A stretch of 64,000 nt of DNA from Bdellovibrio bacteriovorus (GTDB taxonomy: Bacteria > Bdellovibrionota > Bdellovibrionia > Bdellovibrionales > Bdellovibrionaceae). The notes under the pieces were generated by a model. The model saw nothing but the letters and a program-made list of their open reading frames with translations. It was not told where the DNA came from and ran no database searches. Below are positions 52,395-60,764 of this stretch, piece after piece. The stretch covers positions 441,384 to 505,383 of the forward strand of contig NZ_LUKD01000001.1 in assembly GCF_001592745.1 (NCBI RefSeq), written 5' to 3'. Each line of letters opens with the position of its first letter. Positions within the stretch are counted from its first letter, which is position 1. A program made the translations under genes and the position numbers.

Positions 52395-52958
52395 ATGAAA
52401 AAACTTTGGTTGAGCTTAGCTCTGATATTTTTGTCTTACACTGCAAACGCGGCCTTAGATTATGGATTAGAAGCCGGCGTACGCCAACAATCCGGCGATG
52501 TCGCTGGTTTAAACTTTTCCGCCAATGCACGAACAGGTTTTCAAGGAGGTGTTTTTGCGCATCTGCCTTTGCAAGGTGGTGTAGCCCATTTACGCTCGGG
52601 CCTTTTCTACACTCAACGTCCTTTAGAATCTGAAAGCGATATTACAGGAGAAAAAATTCAATACAATTTGGATTACATCGATATCCCCATCGACATTCTT
52701 TTTAAACCGCATGAACAATTCGGCGTCTATCTGGGATTTATTGCGGCCATCAACATTGCTGATTCCTGTTCCGGAAATCCGAATTGTCGTGTCCTCGATA
52801 TTGATACGCCTAGCTTTCCGATGGTGTTTGGCGGGATTTTCAAGATCACTCCCAAATTTGGTGCCAATTTCTATTTCGATGGGGTCAATGGATCCGTGGC
52901 AAAAGGACTTGGAAACTACAAAGCTGTCGGCTTTAACTTGATGTTTTCCATGGACTAA
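52395..52958 (+). CDS. Putative outer-membrane beta-barrel protein, 187 aa
   Basis: A signal peptide (about 1-19, ending YTANA) precedes strands like GVAHLRSGLFYTQRP, IQYNLDYIDIPIDILFKP and FGVYLGFIAAINIA, ending in KAVGFNLMFSMD. The pattern YIDIPxxxKF/P is that of the PorT/OmpA-like small-barrel family (outer_membrane beta-barrel type). Two Cys (SCSGNPNCR) may form a surface disulfide. GAGG precedes the ATG at 52395. Confidence 0.75.
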   Translation: MKKLWLSLALIFLSYTANAALDYGLEAGVRQQSGDVAGLNFSANARTGFQGGVFAHLPLQGGVAHLRSGLFYTQRPLESESDITGEKIQYNLDYIDIPIDILFKPHEQFGVYLGFIAAINIADSCSGNPNCRVLDIDTPSFPMVFGGIFKITPKFGANFYFDGVNGSVAKGLGNYKAVGFNLMFSMD

Positions 52959-53062
52959 AAAGTGGAAGGTTCCGGCACTTGTAAAACCTCACAGATACCG
53001 GTTTTATTTTGTCCGGAACTTTTTCCCTTCGTATAAAAATGCATCACCAACGGAGGGATGAA

Positions 53063-53500
53063 ATGAAGTACTTATTAACATCAGCACTGTTTCTATTTAT
53101 CGGTTCGCAAGCACTTGCCGCCGACATCACGCCAGGGAATCTGATTGGCAAATACAAAGTCGAAGCGCGAGCGGGCTTCCAGAAAGTTTATCTCAACTTT
53201 AGAGTCGTCAACACCAAAGAGTTCGAGCTTCAACGCTATTATTCCAATGGCAATGTGGACGAAACTTGCAACGGGACTTTCAGTCTGAGCCCCACACTTT
53301 TCTGGGATTTTAAAACTTTTGCGAGCGGAAAAATGTTCAAAGGTGTTTTCACCTGCCCGAGCAACCGTTCACGTACAGTTGATTTCAATATTGATTTTAG
53401 CGGCAAGAAAACAGAAGACTTGGTTCAGGGGACGACGGTGACCGTAACAAGTTCGATGGCGCGCGGAATGCGCATCAATGCTTACGTAAAGAAGCAGTAA
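53063..53500 (+). CDS. Hypothetical exported protein, 145 aa
   Basis: A signal peptide (about 1-19, ending SQALA) and a single small domain with two Cys (TCNGTF and FTCPSNRS) likely joined by a disulfide. The opening ITPGNLIGKYKVEARAGFQK is followed by predicted beta strands. Family not recognised. GGAGGG lies before the ATG at 53063. Confidence 0.72.
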   Translation: MKYLLTSALFLFIGSQALAADITPGNLIGKYKVEARAGFQKVYLNFRVVNTKEFELQRYYSNGNVDETCNGTFSLSPTLFWDFKTFASGKMFKGVFTCPSNRSRTVDFNIDFSGKKTEDLVQGTTVTVTSSMARGMRINAYVKKQ

Positions 53501-53505
53501 ATAAA

Positions 53506-53540
53506 AAAGCCCCTGCCTTTTCTGACAGGGGCTTTTGTGT
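53506..53540. terminator. Bidirectional terminator
   Basis: Arms AGCCCCTG (53508-53515) and CAGGGGCT (53526-53533) with a 10-base loop, T-rich on both sides. It serves the two convergent genes on either side. Confidence 0.85.
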
Positions 53541-53551
53541 TTTTTCAAACC

Positions 53552-54073
53552 TTAGTCAACAGCACTGATTGTCAACTTATCAATACCGACCTGCACGCCG
53601 ATACCTTTAAGAAGTTGCACAGACACATTGAAAGCCAATTGTGGTAAGCCCACTTTCACCGCAGTGAATGCACCTACACCGCCAATGATAGCGGCTTCAC
53701 CTTGAGCGACAGCGTATTTACCCAACAAAACTTCTGGTGAACTATTGAAAAGACTGATTTCAGAGGAGACGCCGGCAAGCTTGAAGTATCCAACACCTGC
53801 AGTCGCACCAATCCAGTGATGACCGATTTCGATCTTCACATTTTGACTATACTTTTGGCCCACGCCTTTACATGACAATGTGCCATAAGCCACTGTTTTA
53901 AAATGGCCTACGATTACTTTAATTCCCTTGGAAGTGCCTTTGAAAGCCAGACCACAAACCCAAGCACCACCGGCAGCATGCATATCACCACCTGTAGGTT
54001 GAAGTGTTGTTGTGTCTGCATTGGCAAACATTCCTGCGAAGCTAAGTGCTAAAATCACGGCGAGCTTTTTCAT
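53552..54073 (-). CDS. Hypothetical exported protein, 173 aa (DUF992-like at best)
   Basis: A signal peptide (about 1-20, ending MFANA) and a Gly/Val-rich body. Segments such as YGTLSCKGVG, GVGYFKLAG, LLGKYAVAQGEAAIIGGVGA and LLKGIGVQVGIDKLTI loosely recall DUF992 proteins, but I am not sure. GGAGA lies before the ATG at 54073. The longer frame to 54205 lacks a site and would bury the signal. Confidence 0.7.
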   Translation of the reverse strand: MKKLAVILALSFAGMFANADTTTLQPTGGDMHAAGGAWVCGLAFKGTSKGIKVIVGHFKTVAYGTLSCKGVGQKYSQNVKIEIGHHWIGATAGVGYFKLAGVSSEISLFNSSPEVLLGKYAVAQGEAAIIGGVGAFTAVKVGLPQLAFNVSVQLLKGIGVQVGIDKLTISAVD

Positions 54074-54324
54074 CGTGTTCTCCTTTTCGTTTAAGTTGTA
54101 CGTTATGCTCTTCACACTATTTAGGAAAAAGACCGGAACGGAATCAAGCTGACGGATGAAACACATACAACAATCGTTCCACCACATCTTTTTTCCCGCA
54201 AGCACATGGTAAATGCAAAATTCCGGTTGTCGAGAGACACCAGATCGCCTTTGTGTTTTCCATCAACAGACCTCGTCGGAACAATCTTTCCACTTATAAT
54301 TTAAGCTGAGCAAGGAGGTCTTGA

Positions 54325-54879
54325 ATGGAATTAGAGAGAGAACCCCGAAGAAAGCCGACGCCACCGAAAAGTACTCCCGCGCGAGGGCCGACACCGGTAT
54401 CCCCAACGACGGTCACTCGCACTTACACGGCACCCACAGAAGAACTTGCCATGCCCAATGAGCGCACCTACGCGCGCGAAGTGTGTGTCATTCAAGGAAT
54501 TTTATTTTTGACGATTGGTCTGATCGGATTTGTCGTTACAGATTTATTTTCCGCTCACTTAAGCGCTTCACACAATGCGATTCATTTGGCTAGTGGCGCC
54601 CTGGCTTTGTGGTTTGGTTTTGATAGCGAAAGAAGTGCACGCATTTATTCATTCGCCTTTGGGGCGGTGTATGGAACCCTGGCGCTCCTCGGTTTTGCAC
54701 TAGGAAAAACCGCCATGGCCACTGTCGGGCATGTCGCCGAAGACCGATTCTTGTGGAAATTAATTCCGGGAGTTTTGGAGTTTGGAACAGCTGACCACAT
54801 CATCCACATCCTGATTGCCAGCGCGTTTATTTTAGGAGCCGCATTAAAGATCAAACGTGTTAAGCGGATGAAGGTTTAA
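54325..54879 (+). CDS. DUF4383-like membrane protein
   Basis: The first 45 residues are hydrophilic, Pro/Thr/Arg-rich and likely disordered. Residues about 55-175 contain four hydrophobic helices with NAIHLASGALALWFGF and HIIHILIASAFILGAAL; the two HxxH/IHI motifs and layout match DUF4383 proteins. Length 184 aa. AAGGAGG stands before the ATG. Its stop overlaps the convergent response regulator by 4 bases. Function unknown. Confidence 0.75.
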   Translation: MELEREPRRKPTPPKSTPARGPTPVSPTTVTRTYTAPTEELAMPNERTYAREVCVIQGILFLTIGLIGFVVTDLFSAHLSASHNAIHLASGALALWFGFDSERSARIYSFAFGAVYGTLALLGFALGKTAMATVGHVAEDRFLWKLIPGVLEFGTADHIIHILIASAFILGAALKIKRVKRMKV

Positions 54880-55274
54880 GCATGTTGCTCGCTCTGCTTT
54901 CGACGATGAAGAAGTTCCAAATCGTCGATCAGAGCTTTGCGATCCAATGGCTTCGCGAAGTGTTTATCAAAACCTTGCGCTAAACACTTCTCTCTTTCTT
55001 CACGAAGAGCGTGCGCGGTCAACGCCCAAATCGGACGCGTGTAACCACTTCTTCTCAGCGTCCTCGTGGCTTCCATACCGTCCATAACCGGCATTTGTAA
55101 GTCCATAAGAATGCAGTCGTAAGCTTCTTGTTTCGCTTTTTCAACAGCCTCGGCCCCATTCTCCGCAAAATCCATGTGCTGTACACCGACTTTTTGAAGA
55201 TAGCGTTCAACCAAAAGTTGGTTGTCCTTTATGTCATCAACAATGAGAACCTTAAGTCCTGAAAGAGTCGTCAT
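54876..55274 (-). CDS. Stand-alone receiver-domain response regulator
   Basis: A 132-aa CheY-type protein with only a receiver domain: acidic pair VDD (12-14), phospho-acceptor Asp in CILMDLQMPVMDG (about 56), Thr/Ala switch WALTAHA and Lys in HFAKPL (about 108). The sequence style (DDIKDNQLLVERYL, then MPVMDGMEATRTLR) is that of receivers found in hybrid kinases. It may be a phosphorelay intermediate. GGAGGAGG lies before the ATG. No kinase is nearby. Confidence 0.92.
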   Translation of the reverse strand: MTTLSGLKVLIVDDIKDNQLLVERYLQKVGVQHMDFAENGAEAVEKAKQEAYDCILMDLQMPVMDGMEATRTLRRSGYTRPIWALTAHALREEREKCLAQGFDKHFAKPLDRKALIDDLELLHRRKQSEQHA

Positions 55275-55338
55275 GAGTCCTCCTCCAATTTAAATCATAA
55301 CACGTTTTGCGCGTCCAACACGGCGTCTGCAAAAAAAC

Positions 55339-55372
55339 AAATGGGATGGCTTATGTTTCTGCCATCCCATTT
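55339..55372 (-). terminator. Terminator after the serine protease gene
   Basis: On the minus strand, arms ATGGGATGGC and GCCATCCCAT (10 bp) with a 10-base loop, followed by TTGTTTTTTT. It lies about 28 bases past the stop. Confidence 0.85.
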
Positions 55373-55400
55373 CGTATTGTTTTCGTTTTGCAGTAACGGA

Positions 55401-56297
55401 TTATTTGCTTAACTTAAGCGCTGTCTCACGAATCCAGTTATTGTAGTAAACTGTGTTGGTATAAACGCCCACACTATCGCAAAGCTGGCTACCACGGCTG
55501 GTAATGCCGAACAGGAAGTATTGGCCATTCTTTTGTACATAGGCAGGACCGCCAGAGTCACCACTGCAAGTTCCGCGACCTTTTGACTCATCTAAAAAGA
55601 CTTCAGTTTCAGTTAAAAACGAAACAGGTGCTGTCGTTTGACGAAGCTCACCGTCACCAGACATATCCACTTTCAGACAGTTTTTTAAGTTGTCATCACA
55701 GATCACTTCGCCGTACTCGATAGCCTCTTCAATATCACGCACCTTACGGGCATCAATCGGCTCAAGGTCGATATGAGAAACTCCATAGCCTGCCAATGTC
55801 ACAACAAAACCTTTTTTCAGGATGCTGTCATCCTGAAGAAGAGCAACAGGTTTATAACCCGCAGGAAGTTTTCCCGGGAATTTAAGAATAGCAATATCAC
55901 CCCAGTCGGTTTCTTTTTCTTCTTGTTCTTCCGGCTTGTAAGAAGGATGAACTTGGATAAGGCTGACTGTGCGAGTGAGCTCTTGTTGAACATCAGGTTC
56001 ACGAATCGCCATCGTCGCATCAATATCTACGCCGAAAACAATTTTAAGCTTCGAAGGTTTTGAAGTTGCACAGTGAGCCGCCGTCAAAACCAAATTTTCT
56101 GATATCAAAGAACCTGTACAGATCGAATTGTCTTGGGTGTCATAAATACCGACGATTCCAGAGACGATGGGGGCATTTTCCGCGACCATGCTGCCACCCA
56201 TGATTGCCGCATCCTTTCTAACTTCCACACCCAGTTGAGATTTAGGTGTGCAGGACACCAAAGCAATAAGACCTAAAACCAAGATAATACGAGACAT
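55401..56297 (-). CDS. Trypsin-like serine protease lipoprotein
   Basis: Secreted S1-family protease, 298 aa. The signal ends ALVSC (lipid Cys16). The catalytic triad is complete: LTAAHC (His75), the Asp in TDWGDIAILKF, and GTCSGDSGGPAY (Ser). Several Cys could form the usual disulfides. A short propeptide (QLGVEVRKDAAIMGG) precedes the N-terminus of the mature enzyme. It probably degrades prey protein or processes surface proteins. I start at the ATG at 56297 behind AGGGG; a GTG at 56303 is possible. Confidence 0.92.
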   Translation of the reverse strand: MSRIILVLGLIALVSCTPKSQLGVEVRKDAAIMGGSMVAENAPIVSGIVGIYDTQDNSICTGSLISENLVLTAAHCATSKPSKLKIVFGVDIDATMAIREPDVQQELTRTVSLIQVHPSYKPEEQEEKETDWGDIAILKFPGKLPAGYKPVALLQDDSILKKGFVVTLAGYGVSHIDLEPIDARKVRDIEEAIEYGEVICDDNLKNCLKVDMSGDGELRQTTAPVSFLTETEVFLDESKGRGTCSGDSGGPAYVQKNGQYFLFGITSRGSQLCDSVGVYTNTVYYNNWIRETALKLSK

Positions 56298-56425
56298 TTC
56301 CACCCCTAAAACAAAAGAGGGCTCTTATAGAAACAAGCTTACAAATCAGCAACATCTTTTTAAAAAAAGGCTTGGTCGAATGACATATTGTTGCCCTTTT
56401 CCTCTGAAAGCCTAAACTATCAGGT

Positions 56426-57976
56426 ATGAAAAATTTTTATCAAGAAGGCCCAAGCCTTACGAACACTTATCGTGCTGATGAAACTCTTCAGAAATTCCTA
56501 AAAAAAGTCCTCCCGGCCGATGTGCAAAAAACGGCTCTTCCCCACTTAGACCATTTGGGCGAAAGAGCGGCGACAGATATGCTTGCATGGGCCGCTGAAG
56601 CCGAAGCGCAACCTCCTCAACATGTTCCCTTCGATCCCTGGGGGCGAAGGATTGATGAGATTAAAACTTCCAACGGCTGGAAGGAATTAGAAAAAGTGGC
56701 CGCGACGGAGGGTATTGTTGCTACGGCCTATGACCGAAAATTCGGAGCTTTTTCTCGCGTTTATCAGATGGCGCTGCTTTATCTATATTCGCCCAGTTCG
56801 GCGATTTTTTCATGCCCACTTGCTATGACCGATGGTGCGGCCCGCGCGTTAGAACTTTACGCTGGAAACGATTTGAAAGAACGTGCGATGCCTCACCTGC
56901 TTTCTCGTGATCCAAAAACTTTTTGGACGGCAGGACAGTGGATGACTGAAAGAACCGGTGGATCAGATGTCAGCGGGACTTCGACAGATGCTCTTCCCTA
57001 TTCAGGCGAAAGCGCATTTTCCGCGACTCATGCTTTGCATGGAACCAAATGGTTCACTTCAGCAACGACTTCGCAAATGGCTTTGACTTTGTCTCGGCCC
57101 GAAGGCGCTCCGGCGGGCTCTAAAGGTTTAAGTCTGTTTTATCTTGAGCTTCGCAACAAGCAAGGTCAGTTGAACAACATTCAGATTCACCGTCTTAAAG
57201 ATAAATTGGGTACAAAAGCTCTTCCGACGGCGGAACTCAGCTTACAAGGGACTCCCGCGCGTATCGTGGGCGGCGAAGGCGACGGAATTAAAAAAATTGC
57301 GAGTGTTCTAAATATCACGCGTATTTATAATTCCATCTGCGCTTTGGGACACATGCGACGCGCTTTAGATCTTATCCAAGACTATTCACGTAAAAGGAAG
57401 GCCTTTGGAAAGCTCTTAATTGATCATCCTCTACATCGTGAAACACTTCATGCTTTAGAAGAAGACTTCCGCCGCTGTTTTGCATTCAGCTTTTTCGTTG
57501 CTCATTTACTAGGGCAAGAAGAGGTTGGCGAGATTTCAGCCTCACAAAGAGTTCTTTTACGTTCGTTAACACCGATTCTGAAATTATATACGGCAAAAAA
57601 ATCAATTCATATTTCCAGTGAAGTCATTGAGATGTTCGGTGGCGCTGGGTACGTCGAAGACACGGGTTTACCAAGACTTCTACGTGATGCCCAAGTCTTT
57701 TCAATCTGGGAAGGAACGACGAACGTGCTTTCTCTAGACATGTTACGGGCCTTTGAAAAAGAACAAGCTTTACCGATATTGATGGAATATTTCAAAAACT
57801 GTAAAGCGATGAAGGACTCTGTTCCGAACTTCGTTGATAAGTGGACCGTGTTCCAGAAGCAGATCGGTAGTTTAGCTAAGGGCTCCCCAGAGGAATGGGA
57901 AACCCACGCCCGCCGCCTGGCCTTTATGGTTGGCGACTTGATGTGCGAAAGTCTTATCCACGAATATTCGCTTTAG
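56426..57976 (+). CDS. Acyl-CoA dehydrogenase family protein, AidB-like
   Basis: FAD flavoprotein of the acyl-CoA dehydrogenase fold. QWMTERTGGSDVSGT (about 172-186) is the AidB-like form of the FAD-binding signature, followed by KWFTSATTSQMALTLSRPEGA and MFGGAGYVEDTGLPRLLRDAQ (57630-57690). At 516 aa it is longer than usual beta-oxidation dehydrogenases (about 380 aa), as AidB is. Role in alkylation response or acyl oxidation is undecided. It ends inside the convergent HTTM gene's tail (23-base overlap). Confidence 0.87.
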   Translation: MKNFYQEGPSLTNTYRADETLQKFLKKVLPADVQKTALPHLDHLGERAATDMLAWAAEAEAQPPQHVPFDPWGRRIDEIKTSNGWKELEKVAATEGIVATAYDRKFGAFSRVYQMALLYLYSPSSAIFSCPLAMTDGAARALELYAGNDLKERAMPHLLSRDPKTFWTAGQWMTERTGGSDVSGTSTDALPYSGESAFSATHALHGTKWFTSATTSQMALTLSRPEGAPAGSKGLSLFYLELRNKQGQLNNIQIHRLKDKLGTKALPTAELSLQGTPARIVGGEGDGIKKIASVLNITRIYNSICALGHMRRALDLIQDYSRKRKAFGKLLIDHPLHRETLHALEEDFRRCFAFSFFVAHLLGQEEVGEISASQRVLLRSLTPILKLYTAKKSIHISSEVIEMFGGAGYVEDTGLPRLLRDAQVFSIWEGTTNVLSLDMLRAFEKEQALPILMEYFKNCKAMKDSVPNFVDKWTVFQKQIGSLAKGSPEEWETHARRLAFMVGDLMCESLIHEYSL

Positions 57977-58922
57977 CGGTTTTAAGAAGTCCGCGAGGAA
58001 GGGAAAACTTTGCAAACAAAGTTCCCTTCTTAGCGGCTTCAAGCACCCACTGAATATCTCGAGACTCGACCATGCAAAGCATTCCGACAATCATCACCCA
58101 CTCAAAAAGGGGAATGCTCATGGAAACTTCAATTCCCAGATGCAACCCGATTCCTGCGAGTAAAACCCAGTAACGGAACTCACGAATCCAGACCAGTGTT
58201 CCTAAAGAAAACTCGATAATCAAAGTGGACCAAGTTAAAAACTTAATCACCATCATGTCATTCAAAATAGAAAGTGGCACACGCATAAATTCATCCAAGC
58301 GAGTCGCGATGTACACGGCGGTGCCATCTGCCCATAAGGGCCCCTTCATTTTAAACATCACTGTCGCGACGTAAATTACACTAAATTGAATCTGCATAAG
58401 ACGCAATGCCCACGGGGCCTTTTCGGGAACGCTGTCGGCTGAAATCTTTTTTCTTTTAATTAAAAGCCAACGGTCGAAAGAATAAAGCGCCCCGGCCGGA
58501 GTGAAAAATAAAAGAAACAAGAAATTTCGAATCACCACATCAGAACTATTTAAAACAAAGACGTTCCGATTGTGGAATGATAGAAGTGTGAAAAATGTGA
58601 TTGCGATAGAAGTGCGGGTATAACATCCCAACAGCACGCCGATCGCGCCGATAAGATTTAATAGCGCCAAAAGCTCCGCAACCCCTGCTTGATTCGGAAA
58701 TAATTCAAACAGATTAAATCGGAATCCGTGACTGAACTTGAGTGCCGTCTGCAAACTTAAAATCCCGTCAACGCCCCAGAATATGTCTAAATGGCTCCAC
58801 ATCATAAACCAGTTGATAAGAAGGATAACTCCGAATGCGATTCGCAAAAGAGCTACACTGTGAACCGGTTGAGGTTTAAAAAAGAAGTCGTTTAAAGAAT
58901 TAGTTATTGTTGTTAGCTTCAT
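57954..58922 (-). CDS. HTTM-domain membrane protein (vitamin K-dependent carboxylase-like)
   Basis: A 322-aa integral membrane protein of the HTTM group, related to the membrane part of gamma-glutamyl carboxylase. Family pieces: ALLRIAFGVILLINWFMMW, LGCYTRTSIAITFFTLLSFHNRN and GADLWADG-like KGPLWADGTAVYIATRLDEF. Roughly eight hydrophobic helices. The upstream gene overlaps it by 23 bases and encodes a typical HTTM partner. Function of bacterial HTTM pairs is not known. Confidence 0.82.
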   Translation of the reverse strand: MKLTTITNSLNDFFFKPQPVHSVALLRIAFGVILLINWFMMWSHLDIFWGVDGILSLQTALKFSHGFRFNLFELFPNQAGVAELLALLNLIGAIGVLLGCYTRTSIAITFFTLLSFHNRNVFVLNSSDVVIRNFLFLLFFTPAGALYSFDRWLLIKRKKISADSVPEKAPWALRLMQIQFSVIYVATVMFKMKGPLWADGTAVYIATRLDEFMRVPLSILNDMMVIKFLTWSTLIIEFSLGTLVWIREFRYWVLLAGIGLHLGIEVSMSIPLFEWVMIVGMLCMVESRDIQWVLEAAKKGTLFAKFSLPRGLLKTAKANIRG

Positions 58923-59475
58923 GACGAACCTGCTGATTAGATTTAAATTGGAAGACGTTTTCAGAAGTGAACTTACTGCTTAAGGTCCCGTGGGGAACAA
59001 AAACTTTTGTTGGCGCCGCCACAATATTGTGATGGCGATAAAACTCCAGGGACTCAAACTCGCGTCCTCGCCCTTGCTTTTCTAATTTCATCACTTCGCG
59101 GGAAACATACTTTGCAAGATCGGACCAGAGATCGGTCTTTTCCATCGGTATAAGATTGTCTTGTTGAAACTTTCTGAATCTTTCACCCGACGTGAAGCGG
59201 TCAAAGCTATCCATTTGAGACGGGCGCGGAAACGTCCAATGTTCTGTAGATCCATCTTTGAAATTAATAGTGGCCGTTAAATACGAGTTCACTGCCGAAG
59301 GATTTGGAGCGAACATGCTCCATGGTTGATCCAGCGCAAAGAAAATCTGATACCGAGCTAGTGATTTTAGAATTCGATCTCCAACGACACTTCGGTCTGG
59401 AAGTCCCGCCGTTACTAGCATTGTAATATGGATAGCGATAAACGCTGAAATCAGCGCCTTTTGTAGCTTAGCCAT
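58900..59475 (-). CDS. HTTM-partner protein, 191 aa
   Basis: One N-terminal membrane segment (about 7-25) is followed by a soluble domain. FFALDQPWSMFAPNPSAVNSYL is the signature stretch of the small proteins that accompany HTTM genes (DUF5819-like). GGGTGG lies before the ATG. It overlaps the downstream HTTM gene by 23 bases, so translation is coupled. Probably part of one membrane complex. Confidence 0.75.
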   Translation of the reverse strand: MAKLQKALISAFIAIHITMLVTAGLPDRSVVGDRILKSLARYQIFFALDQPWSMFAPNPSAVNSYLTATINFKDGSTEHWTFPRPSQMDSFDRFTSGERFRKFQQDNLIPMEKTDLWSDLAKYVSREVMKLEKQGRGREFESLEFYRHHNIVAAPTKVFVPHGTLSSKFTSENVFQFKSNQQVRHEANNNN

Positions 59476-59792
59476 CAGTCACCCACCCTTTATTGTGTAA
59501 TCCAGCACGGGAATCTACTTCTACGTATCTGCCTGGTCCATTTTCATTCGGGCAAAGTAGATTAAATAAAACTTCTGTTAGATTTCTAGGGCTTAACAAA
59601 TACAACGGACGTTTCGATGGAACTTCTTGGACCTGTGTAAAACTTATGGCCACTGGGGACGGGAAAGGGCACTCGGCAACAAGGATTGATCATGGAGATA
59701 AAACCAGCTTCTTATGGTACCCCGAACACCCTGGCACACACCTTGTATTACGTACCCCAGATTGTGGAATCATTTAGAATAAGGAACCTCTC
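59476..59792. other. 317-bp intergenic region
   Basis: Lies between divergent genes. It holds an open frame (59493-59777) that starts with GTG, lacks a ribosome-binding site and resembles no family. I see no hairpin, repeat or promoter that stands out; it should contain promoters for both flanking genes. Confidence 0.5.
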
Positions 59793-60704
59793 ATGTTCAA
59801 AGCACTAAGCCTTATCTCCGTCACGCTCTTAAGCTTACAAAGCTGGGCTGGCAGCATTTACGACGTCAAAATCAAGAACGTACCTCTTTATGATGTCTTT
59901 AAAAAACAGGGCGTTCCTGAGGCGGCTCTTCAAAGGACTTTTGAATTCTTGGATGTCAATGGTGGGAAAACCGTTCGTGTCCGTACCAAAGTGCGCGCCC
60001 GCACGAGCACTTTCATGGCTGAAAAAGAGGTTACGATTAAAGATGATAATATGGCGGCCATTATCGATTTTTCTCTTCCTTCCAGCGAGCGTCGTTTATT
60101 CGTTATGAATCTTAAAACAGGTGCGGTTTCAAAACACTTCGTGGCGCACGGAAAAGGTTCCGGAGTGAAAGTCGCTTCGAAGTTTTCAAATATAGATGGT
60201 TCAAAAATGTCTTCTTTAGGATTCTATCTTGGCGGCACCACTTACTATGGTTCCCATGGTCAATCCCTGAATCTGTATGGCTTAGAATCTACGAATAGCA
60301 AAGCTGCGGAACGCGACATTGTCATGCACGCTGCAGACTATGTATCTGAAGATTTCGTGAAATCACAAGGTCGCTTAGGTCGCAGCTGGGGGTGCCCGGC
60401 CGTAGCTCCAGGAATCCTGCCTAAAATGATCAATAACTTTAAAGAAGGTGGCGTGATCTACGCTTACCATAAAGACTTAATCAAAGCCTCAACGAAGAAC
60501 CCGACACTTCAAGAAGTAGAACACGATGGCGACGATGAAGATATTGATTTACCGGGTGAGGAAGAATCCATTCGTAATGGTGGCGCTCCCATTAAAACCG
60601 CGGAAGTGAAGCAAGAGTCTGTGGGTGAGTTGGCAACTGTTCCAGTTCCCGCTCCAGCACCTCGCGAGCAGATCGCCACTCCGGCGCCCACAGATCAAAA
60701 GTAA
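59793..60704 (+). CDS. L,D-transpeptidase catalytic-domain protein (YkuD_2 type)
   Basis: A secreted 303-aa protein: signal about 1-19 (ending QSWAG), N-terminal region, then the murein L,D-transpeptidase domain of the PF13645 kind (about 95-230). The catalytic layout is His179 in IVMHAADYVS and Cys201 in GRSWGCPAV, with HGKGSG and GTTYYGSHG upstream. The C-terminus (about 240-303) is acidic and then Pro/Ala-rich, likely disordered. Such enzymes form 3-3 cross-links or attach proteins to peptidoglycan and matter for wall remodelling in predators. AAGGA precedes the ATG. Confidence 0.9.
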   Translation: MFKALSLISVTLLSLQSWAGSIYDVKIKNVPLYDVFKKQGVPEAALQRTFEFLDVNGGKTVRVRTKVRARTSTFMAEKEVTIKDDNMAAIIDFSLPSSERRLFVMNLKTGAVSKHFVAHGKGSGVKVASKFSNIDGSKMSSLGFYLGGTTYYGSHGQSLNLYGLESTNSKAAERDIVMHAADYVSEDFVKSQGRLGRSWGCPAVAPGILPKMINNFKEGGVIYAYHKDLIKASTKNPTLQEVEHDGDDEDIDLPGEEESIRNGGAPIKTAEVKQESVGELATVPVPAPAPREQIATPAPTDQK

Positions 60705-60730
60705 TTTTTTGCGAGTCCTGAAAATTTAAA

Positions 60731-60764
60731 AGGGATGCTTTTACAGCATCCCTTTTTTTTTTAT
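60731..60764. terminator. Bidirectional terminator
   Basis: Arms GGGATGC (60732-60738) and GCATCCC (60746-60752), 7-base loop, ten T on the plus strand and an A-rich left side giving T on the minus strand. It serves the transpeptidase and manC genes. Confidence 0.88.

Noticed and set aside
59493-59777. 94-codon open frame between the HTTM pair and the L,D-transpeptidase
   Set aside because: GTG start without a ribosome-binding site, Cys- and Pro-rich sequence of no recognisable fold, and it fills a region that must hold divergent promoters.
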